This document shows positions 6,092 through 12,395 of a stretch of DNA of 12,395 nt, in pieces. A model generated the notes under the pieces. It was not told the origin of the DNA and did not search any database. It worked only from the letters and a program-made list of their open reading frames with translations. The stretch's first letter is position 1, and every line of letters begins with the position of its first letter. Made by a program: the position numbers and the translations under genes. The stretch comes from CAYOZL01 sp964408435. GTDB lineage: Bacteria; Bdellovibrionota_C; UBA2361; SZUA-149; CAYOZL01. The DNA lies in NCBI GenBank assembly GCA_964408435.1, contig CAYOZL010000064.1, positions 1-12,395 on the forward strand, read 5' to 3'.

Positions 6092-6979
6092 ATGAAAGAA
6101 AAAGCTTCAAATTTATTTAAACAAAGACAAAAAGAGATTAGTTCTGAGCTTGAGCTTCTTGATGGTAAGGGGAAGTTTGTTACTGAGGATTGGGAGTATC
6201 CAACTGGTGGTGGTGGGATTACTAAGGTTTTGCAGGATGGGGATGTTATAGAGAAAGGTGGGGTTAACTTTAGTGAGGTTATGGGGACTTTGCCTGCTAC
6301 GATGTGTAAAAGGTTGCTAGGAGAGGAAAAAGAATATCCTTTTTATGCTACTGGTATTTCTTTAGTTATTCATCCTTATTCTCCGATGATTCCTACTGTG
6401 CATGCAAATTTTAGGTATTTAGAAGTTAAAGATAAGAAGTGGTTTGGAGGTGGGGCAGATTTAACTCCTTATTATTTATTTAAAGAAGATGCGAGTCATT
6501 TTCATAGTGTCTGGAAAGAAGAATTAGATCAGCATAATAAAGAATACTATCCTAAGTTTAAAAAACGTTGTGATGAGTATTTTTATTTGCCTCATAGAAA
6601 AGAAGCTAGAGGGATTGGTGGGATATTTTTTGATTATCTAGGAAAAGAAGATGTTAGTGAAATAGATAAGTCTTTTGAATTGGTAAAAAATGTAAGTTCA
6701 AGATTTATTGATGCGTACTTGCCTATTGCTAAAAAAAGAAAAGAAGAAGATTACGGGGAGCATGAAAAATCTTTTCAGTTAATGAGAAGAGGAAGGTATG
6801 TTGAGTTTAATTTAGTATACGATTTAGGAACTCAGTTTGGGCTAAAGACTTCTGGTAGAATTGAGTCTATTTTAATGTCTTTACCACCTGTTGTTAATTG
6901 GAGATATAACTCAGAGTTTAAAATGGGTGATAGAGAGAAGAAATTAATGCAGGTTATCAAAGAACCTGTTGATTGGTAG
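6092..6979 (+). CDS. hemF: Oxygen-dependent coproporphyrinogen III oxidase HemF
   Basis: HemF converts coproporphyrinogen III to protoporphyrinogen IX in the cytoplasm, using O2 to decarboxylate two propionates; it needs no radical SAM cofactor. The 295-residue length is normal. Family blocks are clear: PTVHANFRYLEV (101-112), WFGGGADLTPYYLF (117-130), a Cys-containing DEYFYLPHR block (160-169), GIGGIFFDYL (174-183), and the C-terminal signature from RGRYVEFNLVYDLGTQFGLK to PPVVNWRY (233-272), which forms the dimer and active-site region. The ATG at 6092 gives a complete N-terminus. The ribosome site is weak. The gene appears monocistronic, or coupled to the tiny ORF upstream. It runs head-on into the minus-strand SDR gene with only eight bases between stops. 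Its presence implies that the organism makes haem in the presence of oxygen. Confidence 0.96.
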   Translation: MKEKASNLFKQRQKEISSELELLDGKGKFVTEDWEYPTGGGGITKVLQDGDVIEKGGVNFSEVMGTLPATMCKRLLGEEKEYPFYATGISLVIHPYSPMIPTVHANFRYLEVKDKKWFGGGADLTPYYLFKEDASHFHSVWKEELDQHNKEYYPKFKKRCDEYFYLPHRKEARGIGGIFFDYLGKEDVSEIDKSFELVKNVSSRFIDAYLPIAKKRKEEDYGEHEKSFQLMRRGRYVEFNLVYDLGTQFGLKTSGRIESILMSLPPVVNWRYNSEFKMGDREKKLMQVIKEPVDW

Positions 6980-6987
6980 CACAGAGC

Positions 6988-7830
6988 TCACAGAGCAAGT
7001 AGAGACTCAGAGAAATTTTTGAAGTTAATATTAGGAAAAAAGTTTTGATTGTTAAATGACTTTAAACTTTTTAATCCTTTTAGGTTTTCAGAGCTAATAT
7101 TTATTGGAAGTAAATCAATGAATTTAAAAGCTATTTCAACTATCCAGTAAGGAATGGGTATTAAGGCTATCTTTTTATCTAAGGATTTAGCTATTTCTAG
7201 ATATAGTTTTTTCATTGTAATCGATTCTTTTTCACCGCAAAGATAATTTCCTTTTTCTATCTTTTGATTAAGAATCTTATCAATGCATAAGTTTAAGTCT
7301 TGATAGTAAAGTGTATGAATAGCTTGATTCCCACCAGCAATAGCCGGAATGATAGGAGACTTGCTAATTATTTTTTTAAGTTCTCCGTATAGTCCACCTG
7401 TGTTTGATAGAACTAGGCCACACTTTAAAATATGTAGATTTTTTAGTTCTTTTTCTATTTCTAGTTTTGAAATTCCGTAATCTGAAATTGCATCTTGATG
7501 AGCGCTCATAGTAGAAAAGTAAATTTTGTATTTTAAATCTTTTGTGGAGTTAAAAAGATTTAAAGTTCCTGTTTTATTTATTTCTCTAGCATTAATATTT
7601 TTTTCTTTTTTCTGAAAAGCTAAATGTATTACTGCATCGCAGCCTTTAGTGAATTCATTGCATTGTTCTTGAGTAAAAGATAAATCGTATTTTCTGTAAG
7701 ATATCTTGTTATTACTATTTAGTTTTTTAGGGGCTCTAGTTCCAGCTACTATTGTATGGCCTGATTCTATTAGGTGTTTGCTTATTATTTTACCTAGGTA
7801 GCCATTTGCACCAGTTATTGCCACTCTCAT
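6988..7830 (-). CDS. NAD(P)-dependent epimerase/dehydratase (extended SDR family)
   Basis: This 280-residue Rossmann-fold protein starts with ITGANGYLG, giving the GxxGxxG dinucleotide site (Gly7, Gly10, Gly13). Strand two ends in TRAPKK (31-36), basic rather than acidic, which suggests NADP(H). DAVIHLA (65-71) is the typical fourth-strand motif. YFSTMSA (104-110) supplies the serine, and YGISK (118-122) gives the catalytic Tyr118 and Lys122. The C-terminal third, which binds substrate, is Ile/Leu/Lys-rich and does not reveal the substrate. A nucleotide sugar or a ketone/alcohol is possible. Its start overlaps the stop of the GMC oxidoreductase as ATGA (7830-7827), so it is the last gene of a three-gene operon and probably acts on the same substrate chain. 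The annotation stays at family level. Confidence 0.85.
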   Translation of the reverse strand: MRVAITGANGYLGKIISKHLIESGHTIVAGTRAPKKLNSNNKISYRKYDLSFTQEQCNEFTKGCDAVIHLAFQKKEKNINAREINKTGTLNLFNSTKDLKYKIYFSTMSAHQDAISDYGISKLEIEKELKNLHILKCGLVLSNTGGLYGELKKIISKSPIIPAIAGGNQAIHTLYYQDLNLCIDKILNQKIEKGNYLCGEKESITMKKLYLEIAKSLDKKIALIPIPYWIVEIAFKFIDLLPINISSENLKGLKSLKSFNNQNFFPNINFKNFSESLLAL

Positions 7831-9449
7831 CTGTCTAAATCCTTAATCAAATTTCTAGCCACTCTATTAGCATTTGCCATTAAGCTTAATGTTAATCCTT
7901 TTGCAGGTAAATACTTAAAAGCACTTCCATCAGCAATATAAACATTGTTATTTAAATCTAAAGTCCCATTTTCTTTTGTGAGATTCATAAGACTTCCGGC
8001 ATAGTGAATACTTGAGCCTGCACCTGGGCTAATTGTTTTAAGTGGAATTATACCCAGTGAAAGTAAAAATTTCTTAAACTTTCTATTCCTAGTTTTTGAA
8101 AGATTTTTAATTTTATTACTATAGTTAAACTGAATATTTAAAGTATTATCTTTATCAAGTGATAACTCTCTTTTTCCCTCACCATTATCTGGGTGATGAA
8201 TACCTAGAATTATAGTTCCATGTAGTAAAGATTTCATAATACTAATTGAATCTTTAATTGCTAATGGAACTTCTTGAGTGGTTCTAAATAACATGAGACT
8301 TCGATAGCTATAGAACGAGGCCATTGATGCACCAAAGTTTTTTTTCTCAGGGTCATAAAATGCACTGTACTGTACATGTGAAGTTCTTTTGTCTTTATTA
8401 AATTTTCCTATAAATTTTGGAACTAGGGCAGTTAGATAAGAGTAAGGATTAGATAAGATAGGAAGTGATTTAATTTTAGGAAAACTTTTTAATACTATTC
8501 TTGCATTACCAAATGGAGAAGCAGCTAGAACTAATTTTTTAGTTTTTATTTTATATATTTGCTTGTTCTCTAGATTAATTAAATTTACCTCAAGTTGATT
8601 TTCTTTCTTGTCTTCTTTACTCTTTTTTTTATTAGTGAAGCTCTGACATAAAAAACCAGCTAGGTGTGTAAAATTATTTTTTTCACTTAAGAGATCTAAA
8701 GTAATTTGAGGACGGTATGCGCTTTTATGGTAATCAGAATAAAAGCCTAGTTCATCATATCTCTCCGCTTTTCTTTCTTTTTTGTCTTTTGTAAGTACTG
8801 CTAATGAAGGTTTACCAGCGTAGAATCCCTTATCGTTAAGATTCTTCTTGTTGCTGTTAAATTTTTTATCAATAGATTTATGAATATTATCTAGCTCTAA
8901 TTGGTCTTGATTTGTTGTTGAATTATTTAAAGTATAATTCTTAATATTTTCATCTGCTCTACAAATACCAATTCTATTAGTTATTTCTTGGTAAGACTCT
9001 TTCATTTCAGAGCTGTTTAATCCACAAGCTTCTAACTCTTTACTAGAGAATTCACAACAACCAAGTCCCCAAGCAACGCCTAGCCCACCAGTTGCTAAGG
9101 TTTCAAAGTTTTGAAAAGTATTTGTAGATTTATTTTTAAAAAATTTATTTACGTCTTTTATTAAGTGTTTTCTTTGTGGAGTAAGTTGTGCACCTATTTT
9201 AGTTTTTTCAAGATTAATAGATTCAAAATTTTTTCCAAGTAAATGCTCTTTTTGTTCTTTATTGTTTTTTCTAAAATCTAGAAAGTTAGTGTCTTTAAAT
9301 ATATCTTGTTGATGTTTAGATTTTTTACCGCCATCTATTGTAAGCACTTTTAATCCAGCTTCTACTAGTGTTTGCGCCGCATTGACTCCACTTGGACCTG
9401 TTCCAATTACAATTACATCCCATAAAGTATTAAAAATTTGATCTGTCAT
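7827..9449 (-). CDS. GMC-family FAD-dependent oxidoreductase
   Basis: The N-terminus carries the FAD-binding motif VIVIGTGPSG (12-21, numbered from ATG 9449) and a strand ending in TIDGG (37-41) that would bind the adenosine ribose. GGLGVAWG near residue 120 fits the second flavin contact. The C-terminal domain has SIHYAGS, with the likely catalytic His482, the flavin-binding VYIADGSAF, and a closing LMANANRVA segment, as in GMC alcohol/sugar oxidases and dehydrogenases. The 540 residues fit the family. There is no Tat or Sec signal, so it should be cytoplasmic or held at the inner face. The ATG at 9449 forms an ATGA overlap with the preceding gene and is preferred to the in-frame GTG at 9461. 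The 3' end overlaps the SDR gene in the same way. A Lys/Glu-rich insertion lies near residues 265-280. The substrate is unknown. Confidence 0.88.
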   Translation of the reverse strand: MTDQIFNTLWDVIVIGTGPSGVNAAQTLVEAGLKVLTIDGGKKSKHQQDIFKDTNFLDFRKNNKEQKEHLLGKNFESINLEKTKIGAQLTPQRKHLIKDVNKFFKNKSTNTFQNFETLATGGLGVAWGLGCCEFSSKELEACGLNSSEMKESYQEITNRIGICRADENIKNYTLNNSTTNQDQLELDNIHKSIDKKFNSNKKNLNDKGFYAGKPSLAVLTKDKKERKAERYDELGFYSDYHKSAYRPQITLDLLSEKNNFTHLAGFLCQSFTNKKKSKEDKKENQLEVNLINLENKQIYKIKTKKLVLAASPFGNARIVLKSFPKIKSLPILSNPYSYLTALVPKFIGKFNKDKRTSHVQYSAFYDPEKKNFGASMASFYSYRSLMLFRTTQEVPLAIKDSISIMKSLLHGTIILGIHHPDNGEGKRELSLDKDNTLNIQFNYSNKIKNLSKTRNRKFKKFLLSLGIIPLKTISPGAGSSIHYAGSLMNLTKENGTLDLNNNVYIADGSAFKYLPAKGLTLSLMANANRVARNLIKDLDR

Positions 9450-9826
9450 TCTTCTGTGCACTTGAGAAGAATCAAGCTAGGTATGAATAGTAAGGCAGAT
9501 TTAAGCGTAATAATTGCAGATTTTAATAAAAATATAATTATGCTTTCATTTTTATAATAATGCTCATAGTTCTCACATTCCCCAATACATGACATTACAA
9601 AAAGTCTTTTTCTTACTGGATGCTCGTTATTAAACATTAGAGCTTGGTCGTATAAGTTTAAAAGTATTGGGTATTTTTTTATAGAACTAATAATTTTTGG
9701 ACTTATCTCTTTAATTTTCTTTATTTTACAAGCACTGATATAATTTTCTATAGTCTCCGAATTGGGATTTTTGGAGTATAAATATCTATAAATTAATTTA
9801 GCTTCCAGTTTATTCTCTTCGGACAT
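9446..9826 (-). CDS. Hypothetical small protein with C-terminal membrane segment
   Basis: I do not recognise this 126-residue protein. The first 90 residues are soluble and helical, with a Cys-x3-Cys pair (CIGEC, about 80-84) followed by a Tyr/His/Asn cluster. This is not a haem c CxxCH site. Residues about 94-122 form a hydrophobic stretch (Ile/Leu/Phe-rich, with two lysines) that looks like a tail anchor or amphipathic membrane helix, followed by Cys-Thr-Glu-Glu. It is the first gene of the minus-strand operon, and its stop overlaps the ATG of the GMC oxidoreductase (ATGA, 9449-9446). By position it could be a small subunit or membrane anchor for that flavoprotein, as some GMC dehydrogenases have, but no sequence similarity to those subunits is evident. 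No clear ribosome site precedes ATG 9826. Confidence 0.7.
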   Translation of the reverse strand: MSEENKLEAKLIYRYLYSKNPNSETIENYISACKIKKIKEISPKIISSIKKYPILLNLYDQALMFNNEHPVRKRLFVMSCIGECENYEHYYKNESIIIFLLKSAIITLKSALLFIPSLILLKCTEE

Positions 9827-9855
9827 ACTGTAAGAATAAAGGGCTTAAAGAAAAA
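9827..9855. promoter_or_regulatory. Very short divergent intergenic region
   Basis: Only 29 bases separate two divergent start codons. On the minus strand TATTCT ends six bases before the ATG at 9826, suggesting a leaderless or near-leaderless transcript. On the plus strand TAAGAAT overlaps the same bases and could be the -10 for the tautomerase gene. AAAGGG (9838-9843) is a distant possible ribosome site for the latter. The -35 elements would fall inside the opposite coding regions. Promoter positions are inferred. Confidence 0.3.
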
Positions 9856-10200
9856 ATGCCACATATTATTTTAGAACATTCATCAAATTTAAAAATTGAT
9901 TCTTATCAGAATATTTTTACTGAAATATATAGTATTTTAGAGAAAAATGTCGATGCTAATCCAAAGAGATGTAAGGGAAGGGTCAGGATAGCAGAAAATT
10001 ACTTTATAGGTTTAGGAGAAAAAGATAATAAATTTTTACATTTAGATATTAACCTATTAAGTGGAAGAACTTCTGAAGCAAAACAAGAATGTGGTAAACA
10101 TTTAGCAGATAAATTAAAAGAGCTAACTAAAGAGCTTGAAAATCTTCAAATAACAGTTAAGCTAACTGATATGCCAAAAGAATTTTACTTTAAAGCTTAG
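9856..10200 (+). CDS. 5-carboxymethyl-2-hydroxymuconate isomerase-family tautomerase
   Basis: The 114-residue protein begins MPHIILEHSSNL, the hallmark start of the CHMI branch of the tautomerase superfamily: after Met removal the N-terminal Pro acts as the catalytic base. In the 4-hydroxyphenylacetate (homoprotocatechuate) pathway HpaF isomerises 5-carboxymethyl-2-hydroxymuconate. Arg/Lys residues at about 38-44 (KRCKGRVRI) and the HLDINLLSGRT block (about 62-72) fit the family. No other aromatic-degradation gene is nearby, so the true substrate may differ and hpaF is not assigned. It lies five bases before the DUF2007-like gene and likely shares its transcript. The ATG is fixed by the conserved Pro2. 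Confidence 0.82.
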   Translation: MPHIILEHSSNLKIDSYQNIFTEIYSILEKNVDANPKRCKGRVRIAENYFIGLGEKDNKFLHLDINLLSGRTSEAKQECGKHLADKLKELTKELENLQITVKLTDMPKEFYFKA

Positions 10201-10205
10201 TATCA

Positions 10206-10526
10206 ATGAGAAGTTATCCTGGCTTTAAAAAAATATTTTCTACTCTAGATCATTTAATGTCTATTCATGTAGCTAATTTACTAAAAAATAAAGGCTTTAA
10301 TGCAGAAGTTAAAAATGTTCACTTAGCAGATTTTGCACTGCCAAGAATAATAGCAGAGTATGAAGTTTGGGTTGATGAGCAAAGTTATACACAAGCTAAA
10401 AAAGCATTAGATAGAGCCTTTAGTAATCTTAAGTCAGTAAAGAAAGCTTGGGAGTGTAAAGATTGTAAGGAGACTATTGAAGGACAATTTACAGAATGTT
10501 GGAATTGCGGATGTTCTAAAAGCTAA
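10206..10526 (+). CDS. DUF2007-like protein with C-terminal zinc ribbon
   Basis: The 106-residue protein has an N-terminal alpha/beta segment (about 12-72) with a helix that reads SIHVANLLKNKGFNAEV, then LPRIIAEYEVWV and QAKKALDRAF. This pattern is typical of DUF2007 (putative signal-transducing protein domain, PII-like fold). A separate zinc ribbon follows: Cys84-x2-Cys87 and Cys98-x2-Cys101, plus Cys103. DUF2007 proteins are small and of uncertain function; some carry such ribbons. It starts five bases after the tautomerase stop, so the pair forms an operon, and it ends just before a bidirectional terminator. No clear ribosome site is visible, which suggests coupling to the upstream gene. 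Confidence 0.72.
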   Translation: MRSYPGFKKIFSTLDHLMSIHVANLLKNKGFNAEVKNVHLADFALPRIIAEYEVWVDEQSYTQAKKALDRAFSNLKSVKKAWECKDCKETIEGQFTECWNCGCSKS

Positions 10527-10528
10527 AT

Positions 10529-10560
10529 AAAAAAAGGAACTACAAGCTCCTTTTTTATTA
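10529..10560. terminator. Bidirectional intrinsic terminator
   Basis: AAAAAAGGA (10530-10538) pairs with TCCTTTTTT (10548-10556) around a nine-base loop; C10540 and G10546 can also pair. T-runs follow on both strands. It lies between two convergent genes, directly after the DUF2007-like stop and 25 bp from the htpX stop, so it can serve both. Confidence 0.8.
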
Positions 10561-10584
10561 TTTTATATCTTTAGCAAGTGTTTT

Positions 10585-11481
10585 TTAATGACTCATCATC
10601 TCTAAAGCCTGAATTCTTTTCTCAAGGCTCGGGTGAGTTGAAAGCATCATTCTAAAGTTAGACTGAGCTGCGTTGTTAGAAATTTGTAGTGCAGCCATTG
10701 CTTCTTTTTGCTCTGGTATTTGAACTTTACCTTTAATTCTTTCTAAGGCTCTAAGAGCTGAAATCATTTTATCTCTACCTACGTATTTTGCACTTCCAGA
10801 ATCTGCTCTAAATTCTCTTTTTCTAGAAAACCACGAAGTAACCATACTTCCTAAAATTCCAAAAGCAATTTGTAGAGCCATAATTACTACAAAATGAACA
10901 ATACCACTCATTCTTCTATCTACTTTTTGAGAGATAGTAAAAGCAACTATTCTTGCAAAGAACATTACAAATGCATTAATTACACCTTGGATTAAAGTCA
11001 TAGTAACCATATCGCCGTTAGCAATATGTGCTACTTCATGAGCAAGAACGCCTTCAACTTCGTCTTTATTCATCGCACTTAAGAGTCCAGTAGATACTGC
11101 AACTAGTGATCTGTTTTTAGTAGGGCCTGTAGCAAAAGCGTTTACATCAGAGCTATTATAAATACCAACTTCTGGCATTTTGTTTAGTCCAGCGGATTTT
11201 GAAATTTCATGAGTTCTTCTAAGAAGCCAATCATGTTCTCCGCCTGTAGAGTTAGCATCAATCAATTTAACACCCATCATCCACTTTGCAGTCATTCTAG
11301 AAATAGCTAAAGAAATTATTGAGCCAACCATTCCCCAGATAAGGCAGTATATCATTAAGGAAGTATGGTTAATTCCACCTGCTTCTACATAACCTCCAAT
11401 CCCAAAAACGTTTAGGATGATGGAAATCATTGCAATTACTAAAATGTTAGTTAAAGCGAAAAGTGTAAATCTTTTAATCAT
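10585..11481 (-). CDS. htpX: Membrane zinc metalloprotease HtpX
   Basis: HtpX is an M48-family protease of the inner membrane that degrades damaged membrane proteins and works alongside FtsH. The 298-residue length is standard. Two N-terminal hydrophobic segments lie at about 4-27 and 41-62, and two more at about 158-183 and 193-215. The zinc site HEVAH is at 148-152 (His148, Glu149, His152), with the third ligand Glu223 in the REFRAD motif (222-227). DVNAFATGP (112-120) and the THPS-LEKRI tail are also family marks. AGGGGA lies six bases before the ATG, a good ribosome site. It follows hemW on the same strand with a 51-bp gap and has its own promoter candidate. No sigma-32 heat-shock promoter was found. 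Confidence 0.96.
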   Translation of the reverse strand: MIKRFTLFALTNILVIAMISIILNVFGIGGYVEAGGINHTSLMIYCLIWGMVGSIISLAISRMTAKWMMGVKLIDANSTGGEHDWLLRRTHEISKSAGLNKMPEVGIYNSSDVNAFATGPTKNRSLVAVSTGLLSAMNKDEVEGVLAHEVAHIANGDMVTMTLIQGVINAFVMFFARIVAFTISQKVDRRMSGIVHFVVIMALQIAFGILGSMVTSWFSRKREFRADSGSAKYVGRDKMISALRALERIKGKVQIPEQKEAMAALQISNNAAQSNFRMMLSTHPSLEKRIQALEMMSH

Positions 11482-11506
11482 TTTTTATCCCCTAATTTTA
11501 TGTCTC

Positions 11507-11536
11507 AATATAGATATAAGCACTAATTGAGTTTAA
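11507..11536 (-). promoter_or_regulatory. Promoter candidate for htpX
   Basis: Reading the minus strand, TTAAAC (11536-11531) and TATATT (11512-11507) are spaced by 18 bp and would start transcription near 11500, leaving a leader of about 20 nt that includes the AGGGGA ribosome site. CTCAAT and ATTGAG form a small inverted repeat around it (11504-11531), a possible operator. The -35 overlaps the hemW stop codon. Confidence 0.4.
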
Positions 11537-12395
11537 GCAATACCCATACTTAGTATTTTGACGATATAATCAGAGAATAGGTATCCTTTTTTAGTATATT
11601 TTAGCCTATCTACCTGTTTTATAAGCATTTTTTGCTCGATAAAATCATTTATTGAAGTCTCAAGCTCATTATTGAGCTTAATTTTATTTAAGCTAAGTCC
11701 ATTAGATTTTCTAAGACAGGTGTAAATTATTTCAATTTGTTGCTGAGTTTCACTTAGTTCCTCTTGTCTTTGAATCGCGTTATTCTTTTCTTCAATTCTT
11801 TTTATGTAATCTTCAGGTTTTAGAATATTAATCCAGCGCTTGTTTCTTTTAAAGCTATGAGCTCCTGCTCCTAAGCCTAGGTAATTATTATAAGACCAAT
11901 ATGATAAATTATGTTTGCACTCTTTTTCTTTCTTAGAAAAATTTGAAACTTCATATTGTTTGTATCCATTTTTTTCTAACTCTTCTTGAGTGTGTTTATA
12001 TAGTTCCGCAGTAGTGCCTTCATCACTTGTATGAACTAAACCTTTTTTAGATTCTTTTCCAAAATCTGTTCCAGGTTCAATAGTTAAAGTATAGGCACTG
12101 ATGTGCTTTGGTTTTTGTTCAATTGCTTTTTCTAAATCTTTTTTCCAATGGTCTAGAGTCTCATCTTTAACTGCATAAATTAAATCTAAATTAAAATTAT
12201 CAAAACCAGCTTTAATAACATTACTTATTGCGCTTAAGCTCTGTTCGCTATTGTGAATTCTACCAAGAAATTTAAGTTTTTTATCATTGAAACTTTGTAT
12301 TCCTAAGCTAATTCGATTAATTCCAGATTGTCTAAATGATTTTAATTTATCAGCGTAAAGAGGCTCAGAGATAGAACCCGGGTTAGATTCTAGAG
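11533..12395 (-). CDS. hemW: HemW, radical SAM haem chaperone (5' end outside window)
   Basis: The frame is open from the window edge (first full codon at 12395-12393 minus offset, reading from 12393) to TAA at 11535-11533, giving 286 C-terminal residues. The fragment starts in the radical SAM core (ESNP), then INRISLGIQSFN (25-36), HISAYTLTIEPGT (97-109), YEVSNF (147-152) and the HNLSYW motif (161-166) followed by GLGAGAHS. HNxxYW is characteristic of HemW, the haem-binding chaperone formerly called an oxygen-independent coproporphyrinogen oxidase (HemN-like). The CxxxCxxC cluster motif must lie upstream, beyond the window. HemW is thought to insert haem into respiratory proteins. The usual Pro after DLIY is missing (DLIYAVKDET, 70-79). 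A true HemN cannot be excluded without the N-terminus, but the short C-terminal region and HNLSYW favour HemW. Confidence 0.9.
   Translation of the reverse strand, partial: LESNPGSISEPLYADKLKSFRQSGINRISLGIQSFNDKKLKFLGRIHNSEQSLSAISNVIKAGFDNFNLDLIYAVKDETLDHWKKDLEKAIEQKPKHISAYTLTIEPGTDFGKESKKGLVHTSDEGTTAELYKHTQEELEKNGYKQYEVSNFSKKEKECKHNLSYWSYNNYLGLGAGAHSFKRNKRWINILKPEDYIKRIEEKNNAIQRQEELSETQQQIEIIYTCLRKSNGLSLNKIKLNNELETSINDFIEQKMLIKQVDRLKYTKKGYLFSDYIVKILSMGIA

Noticed and set aside
6980..6999. Direct repeat CAGAGC around the hemF/SDR junction
   Set aside because: Two or three copies of a six-base word in 20 bp are too short to call a repeat element or duplication.
9600..9610. CIGEC in the 126-aa protein as a haem or iron-sulfur site
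   Set aside because: The spacing is Cys-x3-Cys with no following His at the right place and no additional conserved cysteines, so a cofactor site is not supported.
11482..11560. Sigma-32 heat-shock promoter upstream of htpX
   Set aside because: No good CTTGAA...CCCATNT match was found; a sigma-70-like pair fits better.

Overview
The window is AT-rich (roughly one third G+C by eye) and gene-dense. It looks like chromosomal DNA from a Gram-negative, oxygen-using bacterium. The gene set (SecA, O2-dependent coproporphyrinogen oxidase HemF, HemW, HtpX, an SPL-type radical SAM protein) and the Lys/Glu/Ile-rich proteins with mostly AGA arginine codons would fit a low-GC Bdellovibrionota lineage such as the Bacteriovoracales. 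That placement is inference from style and content, not from a marker gene.

Layout. (a) 3-122: C-terminal end, or a tiny complete gene, of a two-CxxC zinc ribbon. (b) 255-4526, plus strand: an operon of an unknown 169-aa protein, a spore-photoproduct-lyase-like radical SAM protein, and secA, joined by overlapping stops and starts. (c) 4527-4846: an unusually palindromic intergenic region with a perfect 28-bp inverted repeat enclosing two terminator-like hairpins, then two more stem-loops. (d) 4888-6009: an orphan gene of unknown function with a very basic N-terminus, a coiled-coil C-terminal half and more CGN arginine codons than its neighbours, bracketed by an imperfect 17-18 bp inverted repeat. 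(e) 6092-6979: hemF, with a possible 19-codon leader ORF just upstream. (f) 9826-6988, minus strand: three genes joined by two ATGA overlaps (unknown C-terminally membrane-anchored protein, GMC flavoprotein oxidoreductase, SDR-type epimerase/dehydratase). (g) 9856-10526, plus strand: a CHMI-family tautomerase and a DUF2007-like protein with a C-terminal zinc ribbon, ending at a bidirectional terminator. (h) 12395-10585, minus strand: 5'-truncated hemW followed by htpX.

How the genes relate. SecA (protein export) and HtpX (membrane protein quality control) are envelope housekeeping functions; HemF and HemW belong to haem synthesis and insertion. The minus-strand GMC/SDR trio looks like a small redox pathway of unknown substrate. 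The parts most worth a second look are the nested palindrome after secA, the orphan gene with its flanking inverted repeats, the SPL-like enzyme that lacks the cysteine used by true spore photoproduct lyase, and its translationally coupled unknown partner. No rRNA, tRNA, CRISPR array, transposase or integrase was seen.
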